Shown here: positions 1 through 7,166 of the stretch, one piece after another
Numbering within the stretch: the stretch's first letter is position 1
Layout of the letters: each line of letters begins with the position of its first letter
Assembly (NCBI GenBank): GCA_039927975.1
Contig: JBDSTZ010000248.1
Coordinates: 1 to 22,203 of the forward strand
Source: JBDSTZ01 sp039927975
Lineage (GTDB): Bacteria; Pseudomonadota; Gammaproteobacteria; Burkholderiales; Burkholderiaceae_D
Reading direction: 5' to 3'
Length of the DNA stretch: 22,203 nucleotides
The notes under the pieces: generated by a model
What the model saw: the letters and a program-made list of their open reading frames with translations, nothing else
Databases searched by the model: none
What the model was told of the DNA's origin: nothing
Program-made: the position numbers and the translations under genes

Positions 1-72
1 GCAAAGGTCGGCGCGCATGGTCATGACGACGGCGCGCTCTTGGGTTGTCAGATGTTTGTATATTTTCGCCAT
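1..72 (-). mobile_element. IS30-family transposase, N-terminal 24 codons (cut by left edge)
   Basis: Reading the minus strand from an ATG at 72 gives MAKIYKHLTTQERAVV followed by MTMRADLC, then the window ends. A 'YKHLT..ER..' opening is typical of IS30-family transposases, which begin with a small helix-turn-helix that recognises the element's ends. The frame is open for all 24 codons. The bases just upstream (about 80-120) would hold the element's terminal inverted repeat. Only the N-terminus is visible, so the family call rests on this short motif and intactness cannot be judged. Confidence 0.6.
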
Positions 73-79
73 GGCGGCA

Positions 80-120
80 CCTTACAGCAGAAGGTGTTGC
101 ACTTGGTCTTTGAGAACGCC
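80..120. repeat. Probable terminal end of the IS30-type element
   Basis: The non-coding stretch between the transposase start and about 120 contains AGGTGTTGCACTTGG followed by TCTTTGAGAACGCC. IS30-family elements carry inverted repeats of roughly 20-30 bases a short distance upstream of the transposase start, so this is the expected place for one. The opposite end lies outside the window, so neither the exact boundary nor a target-site duplication can be confirmed. Confidence 0.35.
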
Positions 121-176
121 AGCTTTATTCTGATCCGATAAAAATAGAAAGTATTAAAAGGAGTTCGGAGCTTACC

Positions 177-395
177 ATGCTGTTCTTCGATTTTCTGCGT
201 TGCCCTTACATACAGTCGTCACAGAAAAAAGATTTTGCAAAAATAGTTTTACGTAAGGAAGGCGATGCTAATTTAGCCCATCGAGCCGCGGCCCTCCAAA
301 AAATTGTCGATGAGGGCGATTGGTTCTTCGCTTGGTCTGGCGCTCATGACCTTGGCGAAGTGCTTTGGAAAAAAGAATTGAAATCTGCATATTAA
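177..395 (+). CDS. Small hypothetical protein (72 aa)
   Basis: This short open frame starts with ATG and has AAGGAG at 158-163, a usable but slightly distant ribosome-binding site, with CGGAG closer at 166-170. The product has a basic, mixed N-terminus and a charged C-terminal half containing EGDWFFAWSGAHDLGEV. There is no signal peptide, no membrane segment and no family I recognise. It lies in AT-richer DNA between an IS30 end and a dead IS3 remnant, so it may be a gene fragment, a mobile-element passenger or chance. Coding status is uncertain. Confidence 0.35.
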   Translation: MLFFDFLRCPYIQSSQKKDFAKIVLRKEGDANLAHRAAALQKIVDEGDWFFAWSGAHDLGEVLWKKELKSAY

Positions 396-1189
396 TAGTG
401 CTATAATCATGAGGGAAGGAAAGTATAGTCGATCTATTAGACATTTTTCAGGGCAGAGTATCGCCACACGACTGCAACAATACGATGGGCAGTTCGCCAA
501 TGCGTTGCCGAGAGTTGACCACCGATTGCTGTTTTATCTTTGTGCGCATGTGACAGTACAGGTTGTGTATGCGGAAAGCAATCGGACACACGAGTGAATA
601 TGCTTTTTTTCCTCCTTCGGGATTTATTAATTAACGCGAAAGCCACGCTGTCGGCGAGGTGTTTTTCTTTGAAATGCGCGTCCTTAATTGGGCGCCTTTC
701 CGGTTGAAGTTGCGCTAACTAAGCTGACCCGATTGGCGCTAAAATAACTTTATATTCCGTCACAAACACCTATGGACATCATCCATCTATAGGGCGCCTC
801 GAATAACCCGCGATTTCCGCATCGTCAGCGACCCGATCGGTTGAGCGTGGCCGCAATGCGCGAGCGGCGCAGTTGTGCGGCTCTTTTCTAGGCGAGGTCC
901 TTTAATTCAACGTTTCCGGACGAACCTCAGCGTCAGAACGCCTTGACTTCGGCCCCCTTCAAATAGATGAGGCGTTGAAAGTTGTAGGTAGCAACCTTTT
1001 AGTTCAGGTGCAGTATGGCGCGCGCCAAGTCAATGGTGTGCAACGCCTTTCCCCTCATCTTGGCTATGCCCGCGAACGCGTGCTCCTGCTCGCGCCCGTC
1101 TTGGCGATGCGATGGTTGCGGCGCTGCTGAGCGCCGGAGGCCAGCTTTTCCTTGTTGCCTTTTGTCCTGGATGTGCATGCTAAAGCCCT
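396..1189. other. Non-coding or decayed accessory DNA
   Basis: I see no convincing gene in this stretch. Short open frames exist on both strands, but they lack good ribosome-binding sites and recognisable motifs. Base composition is uneven and richer in A and T than the core DNA to the right. An imperfect palindrome lies near 770-792 (CCTATGGA ... TCCATCTATAGG). The region probably consists of degenerate mobile-element or gene remnants, since it is bounded by an IS30 end and an IS3-type pseudogene. Confidence 0.5.
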
Positions 1190-1425
1190 GCGATCGAAGT
1201 TGTACCAGTGAGTGAAGCGAACGGCTCAAGCATGTGCGGCGGCGAGATCTGCAGACCCGTCGGCAGGAAATTCGGGGCCGTACTTAGCCGTCCCCAACAG
1301 TGCCTCTGCGAAGGCTTCGTCATCGCTTTCCCTCGACCTCGAGTGCGATGGCTTCACGCCCGACCGGTTCAGCAACGCCAGCACCGTCCTGGCCTTGAGC
1401 GTCACCGTTGTCACTGCTGGACCTT
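1190..1425 (-). pseudogene. IS3-family transposase (OrfB integrase domain) remnant
   Basis: On the minus strand, reading down from about 1425, the translation runs SSSDNG, then in a second frame VLALLNRSGVKPSHSRSR, ESDDEAFAEALLGTAKYGPEF and AAAHA-stop-AVRFTHWYN. This matches the end of the DDE integrase core of IS3-type OrfB: the 'HSDNG' Asp motif, the 'PSxSRPxxSDDN.x.EALF.T.KY' block carrying the catalytic Glu, and the 'ARxWxxxFVxWYN' block. A TGA at 1226-1228 replaces the conserved Trp of the last block, and a frameshift near 1400-1414 separates SDNG from the rest. The N-terminal part is not recognisable. The element is dead, and its age cannot be judged beyond the accumulated damage. Confidence 0.7.
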
Positions 1426-1572
1426 AGGAAGGAACGCGCCAATTCTCTGCGCTTTGTCGCGGTCGCCGGGTGCGGTACCTCAGGCATGGCCTCTCGTCCA
1501 CATGCGTTGCCAGATCGACGGAGGGGCAAGATTGGATGTAGGCGCTCCTGCAGGAGTTTTGCCCTGCAAATG

Positions 1573-1612
1573 AAAAAACCACCTAAATCCCTTGTCTGGA
1601 TTCGGGTGGTTT
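1573..1612 (-). terminator. Intrinsic terminator of the yebC-purD transcript
   Basis: AAACCACC (1576-1583) pairs with GGTGGTTT (1605-1612), and the inner bases AATCC (1586-1590) pair with GGATT (1598-1602). Read on the minus strand, the stem is followed immediately by a run of six T residues. It lies 37 bases beyond the purD stop codon, the expected position for a rho-independent terminator. Confidence 0.85.
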
Positions 1613-1648
1613 CGGGTTTTGCCGGAAGGTGCGGCGCCTTGGGATCGT

Positions 1649-2917
1649 TTAGTGCTTCAACCCGCGCCAGCCGATATCACGGCGGAATTGCGCGCCGTTG
1701 AAGTGGATCTTGTCGACCGCCTCATACGCCTGCTTTTGCGCCATCTTGATGCTGTCGCCCAGGCCGACCACGCACAGCACGCGGCCGCCATTGGTCTGCA
1801 AATGCCCGCCCACGCTGGTGGTGCCGGCGTGGAAGGTGACATTCAAGGGCGTCTCTTCCGGAATGCCGTCGATCACATCGCCCTTGCGCGGGCTGTCCGG
1901 ATAACCGGCGGCGGCCATCACCACGCCAACGGCGGTGCGGCGATCCCACTCCAGCTCGACCGCGTCGAGCGTGCCGTTGACGGCGTGTTCCATCACCGAC
2001 ACCAGGTCGCTCTTCAGGCGCGCCATGATCGGCTGGGTTTCCGGGTCGCCCATACGGCAGTTGAATTCGAGCGTGCGCGGATTGCCTTGCGCGTCGATCA
2101 TCAGGCCGGCGTACAGAAAACCGGTGAAGGTGATGCCGTCCTTGGCCATGCCGCTGATGGTCGGGTTGATGATCTCGCGCATCACCCGCGCGTGCATGGC
2201 CGGGGTGACGATCGGCGCCGGCGAATAGGCGCCCATGCCGCCCGTGTTCGGGCCTTCGTCGTGGTCCTTGAGGCGCTTGTGGTCCTGGCTGGTCGCCAGC
2301 GGCAGGACGTTCTTGCCGTCGCACATGACGATGAAGCTGGCTTCCTCGCCGGCCAGGAATTCCTCGATCACGATGCGCGCGCCGGCGTCGCCGAAGGCGT
2401 TGTCGGACAGCATATGGTCGACCGCCTGGTGCGCTTCTTCCAGCGTCAGCGCCACCACCACGCCCTTGCCGGCGGCCAGGCCGTCGGCCTTGATGACGAT
2501 CGGCGCGCCGTTGGCCTCGATGTAGGCGTGGGCCGCCGCGACGTCCGAAAACGTCTCGTACCTGGCGGTCGGAATGCCGTGGCGCTGCATGAAGGCCTTG
2601 GCGAAATCCTTCGAGCTTTCGAGCTGGGCCGCTTCCCTGGTCGGTCCGAAAATCTTCAGGCCGCGACCGCGAAACAGGTTGACGATGCCGGCCGCCAGCG
2701 GCGTCTCTGGACCGACCACCGTCAGCCCGATATGCTCGGCCTGGGCAAAGTCGGCCAGCGCCGCCGGGTCGGTGATGTCGACATTGACGAGCCGGATGTC
2801 ACGCGCCGTGCCGCCATTGCCGGGCGCGACGTAGACCATTTGGATACGCTCGGATTGGGCCAGTTTCCAGGCCAGCGCGTGTTCGCGGCCACCAGAGCCG
2901 ACTACCAGGATTTTCAT
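1649..2917 (-). CDS. purD: Phosphoribosylamine-glycine ligase (GAR synthetase)
   Basis: PurD makes glycinamide ribonucleotide from phosphoribosylamine, glycine and ATP, the second step of de novo purine synthesis, in the cytosol. The 422-residue length is normal for the family. Visible landmarks are the N-terminal GSGGREHALAW loop, VVGPETPLAAGIVNLF at about 60-80, the ATP-grasp core with VIKADGLAAGKGVVVAL at about 140-160, the EEFLAGEEASF segment, SQDHKRLKDHDEGPNTGG, and the metal-binding FNCRMGDPETQ. The ATG at 2917 lies six bases after the yebC stop, so the two genes are co-transcribed and probably translationally coupled. A strong terminator follows. The region beyond the terminator is mobile-element debris, so the 3' flank of purD appears to be an insertion spot. 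Confidence 0.97.
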   Translation of the reverse strand: MKILVVGSGGREHALAWKLAQSERIQMVYVAPGNGGTARDIRLVNVDITDPAALADFAQAEHIGLTVVGPETPLAAGIVNLFRGRGLKIFGPTREAAQLESSKDFAKAFMQRHGIPTARYETFSDVAAAHAYIEANGAPIVIKADGLAAGKGVVVALTLEEAHQAVDHMLSDNAFGDAGARIVIEEFLAGEEASFIVMCDGKNVLPLATSQDHKRLKDHDEGPNTGGMGAYSPAPIVTPAMHARVMREIINPTISGMAKDGITFTGFLYAGLMIDAQGNPRTLEFNCRMGDPETQPIMARLKSDLVSVMEHAVNGTLDAVELEWDRRTAVGVVMAAAGYPDSPRKGDVIDGIPEETPLNVTFHAGTTSVGGHLQTNGGRVLCVVGLGDSIKMAQKQAYEAVDKIHFNGAQFRRDIGWRGLKH

Positions 2918-2923
2918 AAGTGC

Positions 2924-3649
2924 TTACTCTTCAATCAGGGCGTTGGTATAGACTTCCTGCACGTCGTCGAGGTTTTCGAGCGCGTCGAGGATCTTTTGCA
3001 TCTTGATGCCGTCTTCGCCGGAGAACACGGTCTCGGTGGCCGGCTTCATGATGATCTCGGCCACTTCGGCCTTGAAGCCGGCCTTTTCCAGCGCGTCCTT
3101 CACGGCGACGAAGGCGAACGGATCGCACAGCACCTCGAAGCCGCCTTCCTCGTCCTGCACGACGTCGTCGGCGCCGGCTTCGAGCGCCGATTCCATCAGC
3201 TTGTCCTCGTCGACGCCGGGGGCGAACAGGAACTGGCCGCAATGCTGGAACATGAAGGCGACCGAACCCTCGGTGCCCATGTTGCCGCCGTGCTTGTTGA
3301 AGGCGTGGCGCACTTCGGCCACCGTGCGCACCCGGTTGTCGGTCATGCAGTCGACGATGATGGCGGCGCCGCCGATGCCGTAGCCTTCGTAGCGCACTTC
3401 TTCATAGTTGACGCCTTCGAGGCCGCCCGAACCGCGCTGCACCGCGCGCGTGACGTTTTCTTTCGGCATGTTGGCATCGGCCGCCTTGTCGACCGCCAGG
3501 CGCAGGCGCGGGTTGGTGGCGATGTCGCCGCCGCCCATCCGCGCCGCGACCGTGATCTCCTTGATCAGGCGCGTCCAGATTTTGCCGCGCTTGGCATCAG
3601 TGGCGGCCTTCTTGTGCTTGATATTGGCCCATTTGCTATGTCCAGCCAT
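2924..3649 (-). CDS. yebC: YebC/TACO1-family translational or transcriptional regulator (241 aa)
   Basis: The protein begins MAGHSKWANIKHKKAATDAKRG, the hallmark of the YebC/PmpR/TACO1 family. It continues with NMPKENVTRAVQRGSG and YEGYGIGGAAIIVDCMTDN, and ends in an acidic C-terminal domain. Family members act in the cytosol as regulators; several relieve ribosome stalling and some were described as DNA-binding regulators, so the exact role here is not fixed. I chose the ATG at 3649 because the family motif begins there and AAGGA lies just upstream. A longer in-frame extension to 3748 has no family support. It is the first gene of a yebC-purD operon, six bases from purD. Confidence 0.95.
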   Translation of the reverse strand: MAGHSKWANIKHKKAATDAKRGKIWTRLIKEITVAARMGGGDIATNPRLRLAVDKAADANMPKENVTRAVQRGSGGLEGVNYEEVRYEGYGIGGAAIIVDCMTDNRVRTVAEVRHAFNKHGGNMGTEGSVAFMFQHCGQFLFAPGVDEDKLMESALEAGADDVVQDEEGGFEVLCDPFAFVAVKDALEKAGFKAEVAEIIMKPATETVFSGEDGIKMQKILDALENLDDVQEVYTNALIEE

Positions 3650-3686
3650 GTCGTAGTCCTTAGACGGTAATACAAGAGTGGCCGAC

Positions 3687-3715
3687 ATTTTACCATAGGC
3701 ACCCTGGCAAAATAA
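3687..3715 (-). promoter_or_regulatory. Possible sigma70-type promoter for yebC-purD
   Basis: On the minus strand TTATTT (3715-3710) and TAAAAT (3692-3687) are separated by 17 bases and lie about 38-66 bases upstream of the yebC start. The -10 match is good and the -35 match is weak. It lies in the short divergent interval between yebC and the exporter gene. Confidence 0.35.
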
Positions 3716-3767
3716 CGCCGCGAGGGCCCGCCAAACTTGCATTTCCATTTCGCCTTACAATCGTCAC

Positions 3768-4685
3768 ATGACCAAAATCGCATCGCCCGCCGCGCCGCCC
3801 GCCCAGGCAAGTTCCTCGCTCCTGACCGGACTGACGATGGCCATCGCCGGCGCCGTGCTGTTTTCGGCCAAGGCCGTCGTCGCCAAGCTGATGTACCGAT
3901 ACAACATCGACGCCATCACGGTGATCGCCCTGCGGATGATCTTTTCGTTTCCGGTGTTTGCCGCCATCGCCGTGTGGAAAATGCGCACCGAGGCGCCGCT
4001 GTCGAACGCCGACCGCTGGCGCCTGTTCGGCCTCGGCATGACCGGGTACTACATCGCCAGCGTGCTCGATTTCATGGGCCTGCAATACATTTCGGTCGGC
4101 CTCGAGCGGCTGATCCTGTTCCTGTCGCCGACCTTCGTGGTGCTGATGACGGCGTTTTATTTCAAGCGCGCCATCAGCCGGGTCGAGTGGATCGCGCTGG
4201 CCCTGTCGTATTGCGGCATCGTGCTGGTGTTCATGCACGACCTGCGGATCGGCGGCAACACCATGCTCGGCGCGCTGCTGGTGCTGGGTTCGGCACTGAC
4301 CTACGGTATTTACCTGCTCGGCTCCGGCGAGATGGTCAAACGGATAGGAACGACGCGGCTGGTGTCATACGCCATGTGCGTTTCGAGCGTAGCAGGCATT
4401 CTGCAGTTTTTCGTCCTGCGGCCGGCCTCGTTGCTGATCCAGCCGGCGCCGGTGTACTGGTTGTCGCTGGTGATCGGCGTGTTCTGCACCATCATGCCGG
4501 TGTTCCTGACCATGATGGGGGTGCGGCGGATCGGCGCGGCGACCGCCTCTCAGGCCGGCATGGTGGGACCGGTGTCGACCCTGTTCATGGGCGCGCTGGT
4601 GCTCGCCGAGCCGATTACCGGGGTGCAGATCGCCGGCACGGTGCTCGTGTTGAGCGGGATTGCAATGTTATCAAAGAAAAAGTAA
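3768..4685 (+). CDS. EamA/DMT-family inner-membrane transporter
   Basis: The 305-residue product is strongly hydrophobic, with about ten predicted membrane helices arranged as two EamA repeats, the usual architecture of drug/metabolite-transporter exporters in the inner membrane. The first repeat opens at about residue 18 (LLTGLTMAIAGAVLFSAKAV). The second opens around residue 165 and ends with the conserved LAEPITGVQIAGTVLVLSGI block, where the 'E' and 'G..L...G' positions are typical. The substrate cannot be inferred. It is transcribed divergently from yebC, starting at an ATG 118 bases away, and ends in a lysine-rich tail. No close operon partner is evident; mgsA starts 80 bases downstream. 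Confidence 0.88.
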   Translation: MTKIASPAAPPAQASSSLLTGLTMAIAGAVLFSAKAVVAKLMYRYNIDAITVIALRMIFSFPVFAAIAVWKMRTEAPLSNADRWRLFGLGMTGYYIASVLDFMGLQYISVGLERLILFLSPTFVVLMTAFYFKRAISRVEWIALALSYCGIVLVFMHDLRIGGNTMLGALLVLGSALTYGIYLLGSGEMVKRIGTTRLVSYAMCVSSVAGILQFFVLRPASLLIQPAPVYWLSLVIGVFCTIMPVFLTMMGVRRIGAATASQAGMVGPVSTLFMGALVLAEPITGVQIAGTVLVLSGIAMLSKKK

Positions 4686-4765
4686 GGTAGCCGCTCGGCG
4701 CGTTGCCGGCCATTCGGCAGCTGCTTTCCATCGCAGCGTTCTCACATTTTTAAGCAGATATTTTC

Positions 4766-5152
4766 ATGAAACCACGTATCGCCCTGATTGCCCACGATAA
4801 GAAAAAAGACGACATGATCACGCTGGCGGCCGAATACCTCGACTTCCTGCGCGGCTGCGTGCTGATGGCCACCGGCACCACCGGCGGCCGGCTGGCCAAC
4901 GAACTCGGGCTGACCGTCGAACGCAAGCATTCGGGGCCGTTCGGCGGCGACTTGCAGATCGGCGCCGAGCTGGTCGAGGGCCATATCGACGCCGTTATTT
5001 TCCTGCGCGACCCGATGACGCCGCAGCCGCACGAGCCGGACATCAACGCCCTGGTGCGCGCCTGCGACGTGCACAACGTGGCCTGCGCGACCAATCTGTC
5101 GAGCGCGCACCTGGTGCTGTCGCAGCTGCGGCTGGCCGCGCGTAAACATTAA
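4766..5152 (+). CDS. mgsA: Methylglyoxal synthase (128 aa)
   Basis: MgsA converts dihydroxyacetone phosphate to methylglyoxal and phosphate, a bypass of lower glycolysis used under phosphate limitation or sugar-phosphate stress. The motifs are clear: IAHDKKKDDM near the start (His10), LMATGTTGGRLA (35-44), SGPFGGDLQIGA with Asp62 matching the catalytic Asp, and FLRDPMTPQPHEPDINAL carrying Asp82, His89 and Asp92, followed by ATN. At 128 residues it is shorter than the E. coli enzyme (152) because it lacks N- and C-terminal extensions, a length seen in other bacterial forms. The Shine-Dalgarno sequence is weak. The quinone oxidoreductase gene follows 54 bases later. Confidence 0.95.
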   Translation: MKPRIALIAHDKKKDDMITLAAEYLDFLRGCVLMATGTTGGRLANELGLTVERKHSGPFGGDLQIGAELVEGHIDAVIFLRDPMTPQPHEPDINALVRACDVHNVACATNLSSAHLVLSQLRLAARKH

Positions 5153-5206
5153 CAGTAACCCAGCGCAACCCAGCGCAAGCGCAATCAACTGTAACTGGAG
5201 GACATA

Positions 5207-6181
5207 ATGGTCAAGGCAATCCGGCTCGAACGCAATGGTGGTCCCGAAGTGCTGCAGTATGTCGACGTCGAGGTCGGCGAGCCCGGTCCCGGCGAGGCGC
5301 GCGTGCGGCATGCCGCCATCGGCCTCAATTTCATCGACGTGTATTTCCGCACCGGCTTGTATCCGCAGCCGCTGCCGAATGGATTGGGCAAGGAAGGCGC
5401 CGGCGTGGTCGAGGCGATCGGCCCCGGCGTAACCGAGGTGGCGGTGGGCGACCGGGTGGCGTATGCCGGCGGACCGAACGGCGCCTACGCCGAGGTGCGC
5501 AACATGCCGGCCAGCTTCCTGCTGCGCCTGCCCGACGATATTTCCTTCGAGACGGGCGCGGCCATGATGCTGCAGGGCTTGACGGTGCAATACCTGCTCA
5601 ACCTGACGTACCAGGTCAAGCCGGGCGACACCATCCTGTTCCACGCGGCGGCCGGCGGGGTCGGACTGATCGCCTGCCAGTGGGCGCGGGCGATCGGCGC
5701 CAACCTGATCGGCACCGTCGGCTCCGAGCAAAAGGCGTCGCTGGCGCGCGAGGCGGGCGCCGCGCATGTCATCAACTACAACACGGAGAACTTCGTCGAA
5801 CGCGTGCTCGACATCACCAAGGGCGCCAAGGTGCCGGTGGTGTACGACTCGATCGGCAAGGATACCTTTACCGGCTCGCTCGATTGCCTGCGGCCGCGCG
5901 GTTTGATGGTGAGCTTCGGCAATGCGTCGGGCCCGGTGCCGCCGTTCACGCTCAACGAGCTGGCCTCGCGCGGCTCCTTGTTCATCACCCGGCCGAGCTT
6001 GTTCTCGTACGCGGCCTCGCGGCCCGAGCTTGAAGCCATGGCGGCCGATCTGTTCCAGATGGTGTCGAGCGGGAAGGTGAACATCGAAATCCACCAGACT
6101 TACGCGCTGGCCGACGCCGGCCAGGCGCAAAAGAATCTGGAATCGCGCAGGACGACGGGGTCGACGGTGTTGCTGCCATGA
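5207..6181 (+). CDS. qor: NADPH:quinone oxidoreductase, zinc-independent MDR family
   Basis: The 324-residue product matches the quinone oxidoreductase branch of medium-chain dehydrogenase/reductases. It has an N-terminal GroES-like domain with GLNFIDVYFRTGLYP (about 43-57) and GKEGAGVVEAIGPGV, then a Rossmann domain with HAAAGGVGLIACQWA (about 147-161) for NADPH. No structural or catalytic zinc ligand cluster is visible. Likely reactions are one-electron quinone reduction or alkenal/enone reduction in the cytosol. The ATG at 5207 has a strong GGAGG at 5197-5201. The stop overlaps the start of a small membrane peptide (ATGA). Placement after mgsA could mean a role in aldehyde metabolism, but that is only suggestive. 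Confidence 0.92.
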   Translation: MVKAIRLERNGGPEVLQYVDVEVGEPGPGEARVRHAAIGLNFIDVYFRTGLYPQPLPNGLGKEGAGVVEAIGPGVTEVAVGDRVAYAGGPNGAYAEVRNMPASFLLRLPDDISFETGAAMMLQGLTVQYLLNLTYQVKPGDTILFHAAAGGVGLIACQWARAIGANLIGTVGSEQKASLAREAGAAHVINYNTENFVERVLDITKGAKVPVVYDSIGKDTFTGSLDCLRPRGLMVSFGNASGPVPPFTLNELASRGSLFITRPSLFSYAASRPELEAMAADLFQMVSSGKVNIEIHQTYALADAGQAQKNLESRRTTGSTVLLP

Positions 6182-6285
6182 GCGCGGATGGTTCGCCGAA
6201 GTTTGGGCGATTGCTGATCGCGCTGGTGCTGGCGGTGATGCTGATCGTGGCGATCACCTTCGGTTCGGAAGCGTATTTCTCGTGA
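6178..6285 (+). CDS. Small single-pass membrane peptide (35 aa)
   Basis: An ATG at 6178 overlaps the stop of the quinone oxidoreductase in an ATGA arrangement and opens a 35-residue frame ending at TGA 6283-6285. The product has a short polar, basic head (MSADGSPKFGR) and one hydrophobic helix (LLIALVLAVMLIVAITF), then a short tail. Overlap of start and stop codons argues for translational coupling, and a strong hairpin follows directly. I recognise no family. A single-pass inner-membrane micro-protein is the plain reading, but small size makes coding status less certain. Confidence 0.6.
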   Translation: MSADGSPKFGRLLIALVLAVMLIVAITFGSEAYFS

Positions 6286-6293
6286 CGCGGTCG

Positions 6294-6324
6294 TGGCGGC
6301 GTGCGCAAAGTTCGCACGCCGCCA
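6294..6324. terminator. Strong GC-rich hairpin between convergent genes
   Basis: TGGCGGCGTGCG (6294-6305) and CGCACGCCGCCA (6313-6324) form a perfect 12-base-pair stem with a seven-base loop. It lies between the converging ends of the small membrane peptide gene and the DUF4136 lipoprotein gene. There is no long T run on either side, so it may work as a bidirectional transcript-end structure or as a weak terminator. Confidence 0.55.
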
Positions 6325-6351
6325 TGCTTGCACGTTCAGGCCTGGCGCGCT

Positions 6352-6993
6352 TTACTTGTCATTGAGCTTGAGATCGATCCGGCGGGCGCCGCCATTCGGG
6401 CCGGGGAAACCCTCGAAGGCGCTTTGCACCAGCGCCGGCATGATCAGCGGCGTCGACATCTCCTCGCTCACATTGCGCACCGTGACATCGAACAGCATGT
6501 GGTCGTCGCGCGCCGAGCGGATCGTGATGTGCACGCTGCGCGTGTAGCGTTCGTCCTGAACCTCGTAGTACGGATCGTTGAAGCCCCACGGATCAGCGAA
6601 GGGTGAATAGCCGAAGCGGCTGTAGCCGAAGCGGCTGTAACGGCTGCGGTAGGGCGAGAAATACAGCGATGAGCGGGCCGAGTACAAGCCGTTGTAGACC
6701 AGATGGGCGGGCCGGATCAGGGTGTTGAACTGCATCGCGACTTTCAGGGCCGGCCGCGCTCCCGGCGCCGCAGGCTGGAAGCCGAGCCGGTCGAGCTGCT
6801 GGCGCACCAGGTTCTCGTAACTTTGCAATTCGAGCGTGTTGTGTTTTGGGTCAGGCGCGTCGATCGCGTAGCTCTTGTCGGCCATCTGCGCCGGCAGGGC
6901 ATGGAAAGTAGTCACCTGGCTGCTGATGGTGGTGGCGCAACCGCCCAGCAGCAGCGTCAGCGCGGCGGTGGCTGTCAGCACGAAGGTTTTCAT
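6352..6993 (-). CDS. DUF4136-family outer-membrane or periplasmic lipoprotein (213 aa)
   Basis: The N-terminus MKTFVLTATAALTLLLGGCAT is a lipoprotein signal with lipobox LGGC, so Cys19 should be lipidated. The following region (TTISSQVTTFHALP, YAIDAPDPKHNTLELQSYENLVRQQL) matches DUF4136, a proteobacterial lipoprotein family of unknown function. A Tyr/Arg-rich segment with near-repeats of RYSRFGYS lies around residues 120-140 and is a low-complexity insertion. I chose the start at 6993 rather than the in-frame ATG at 7014 because GGGAGAA lies seven bases upstream and the signal peptide begins there. It is monocistronic and divergent from pepN. Its function is unknown; the family is usually linked to the cell envelope. 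Confidence 0.85.
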   Translation of the reverse strand: MKTFVLTATAALTLLLGGCATTISSQVTTFHALPAQMADKSYAIDAPDPKHNTLELQSYENLVRQQLDRLGFQPAAPGARPALKVAMQFNTLIRPAHLVYNGLYSARSSLYFSPYRSRYSRFGYSRFGYSPFADPWGFNDPYYEVQDERYTRSVHITIRSARDDHMLFDVTVRNVSEEMSTPLIMPALVQSAFEGFPGPNGGARRIDLKLNDK

Positions 6994-7166
6994 CGCGTTC
7001 TCCCGGGTCTTCAATGGTTTTGTCCAAAATCAGTTTACGTCACGCATGGTTGATTTGCAAACCTCTTACAGATTGTTACCCTGCGCAAGCTGCGGATACA
7101 TGATGCGGCCCTTCGCAGCCGGTATTGGTAAAATAGACCTCTGACCACTTGCCATTCGGCCTACCT

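Noticed and set aside
409..646. Short overlapping frames on both strands at 409-646
   Set aside because: No recognisable motif, no supporting ribosome-binding site and no way to choose a strand.
1015..1215. Possible short plus-strand genes in 1015-1701
   Set aside because: No family resemblance or good start; the minus strand here holds the IS3 transposase remnant.
1592..3670. A 692-codon plus-strand open frame across purD and yebC
   Set aside because: It is the antisense shadow of two well-recognised genes; the His/Arg/Gly/Ala-rich translation is typical of high-GC reverse frames and spans two separate genes.
5159..5185. Near-repeat CAGCGCAACC upstream of qor as a direct-repeat array or operator
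   Set aside because: Only two full copies plus a fragment; too short to be an array and no regulator is evident.
4742..6130. A 462-codon minus-strand open frame opposite mgsA and qor
   Set aside because: Both plus-strand genes have clear family motifs; the reverse frame is low-complexity and has no domain.
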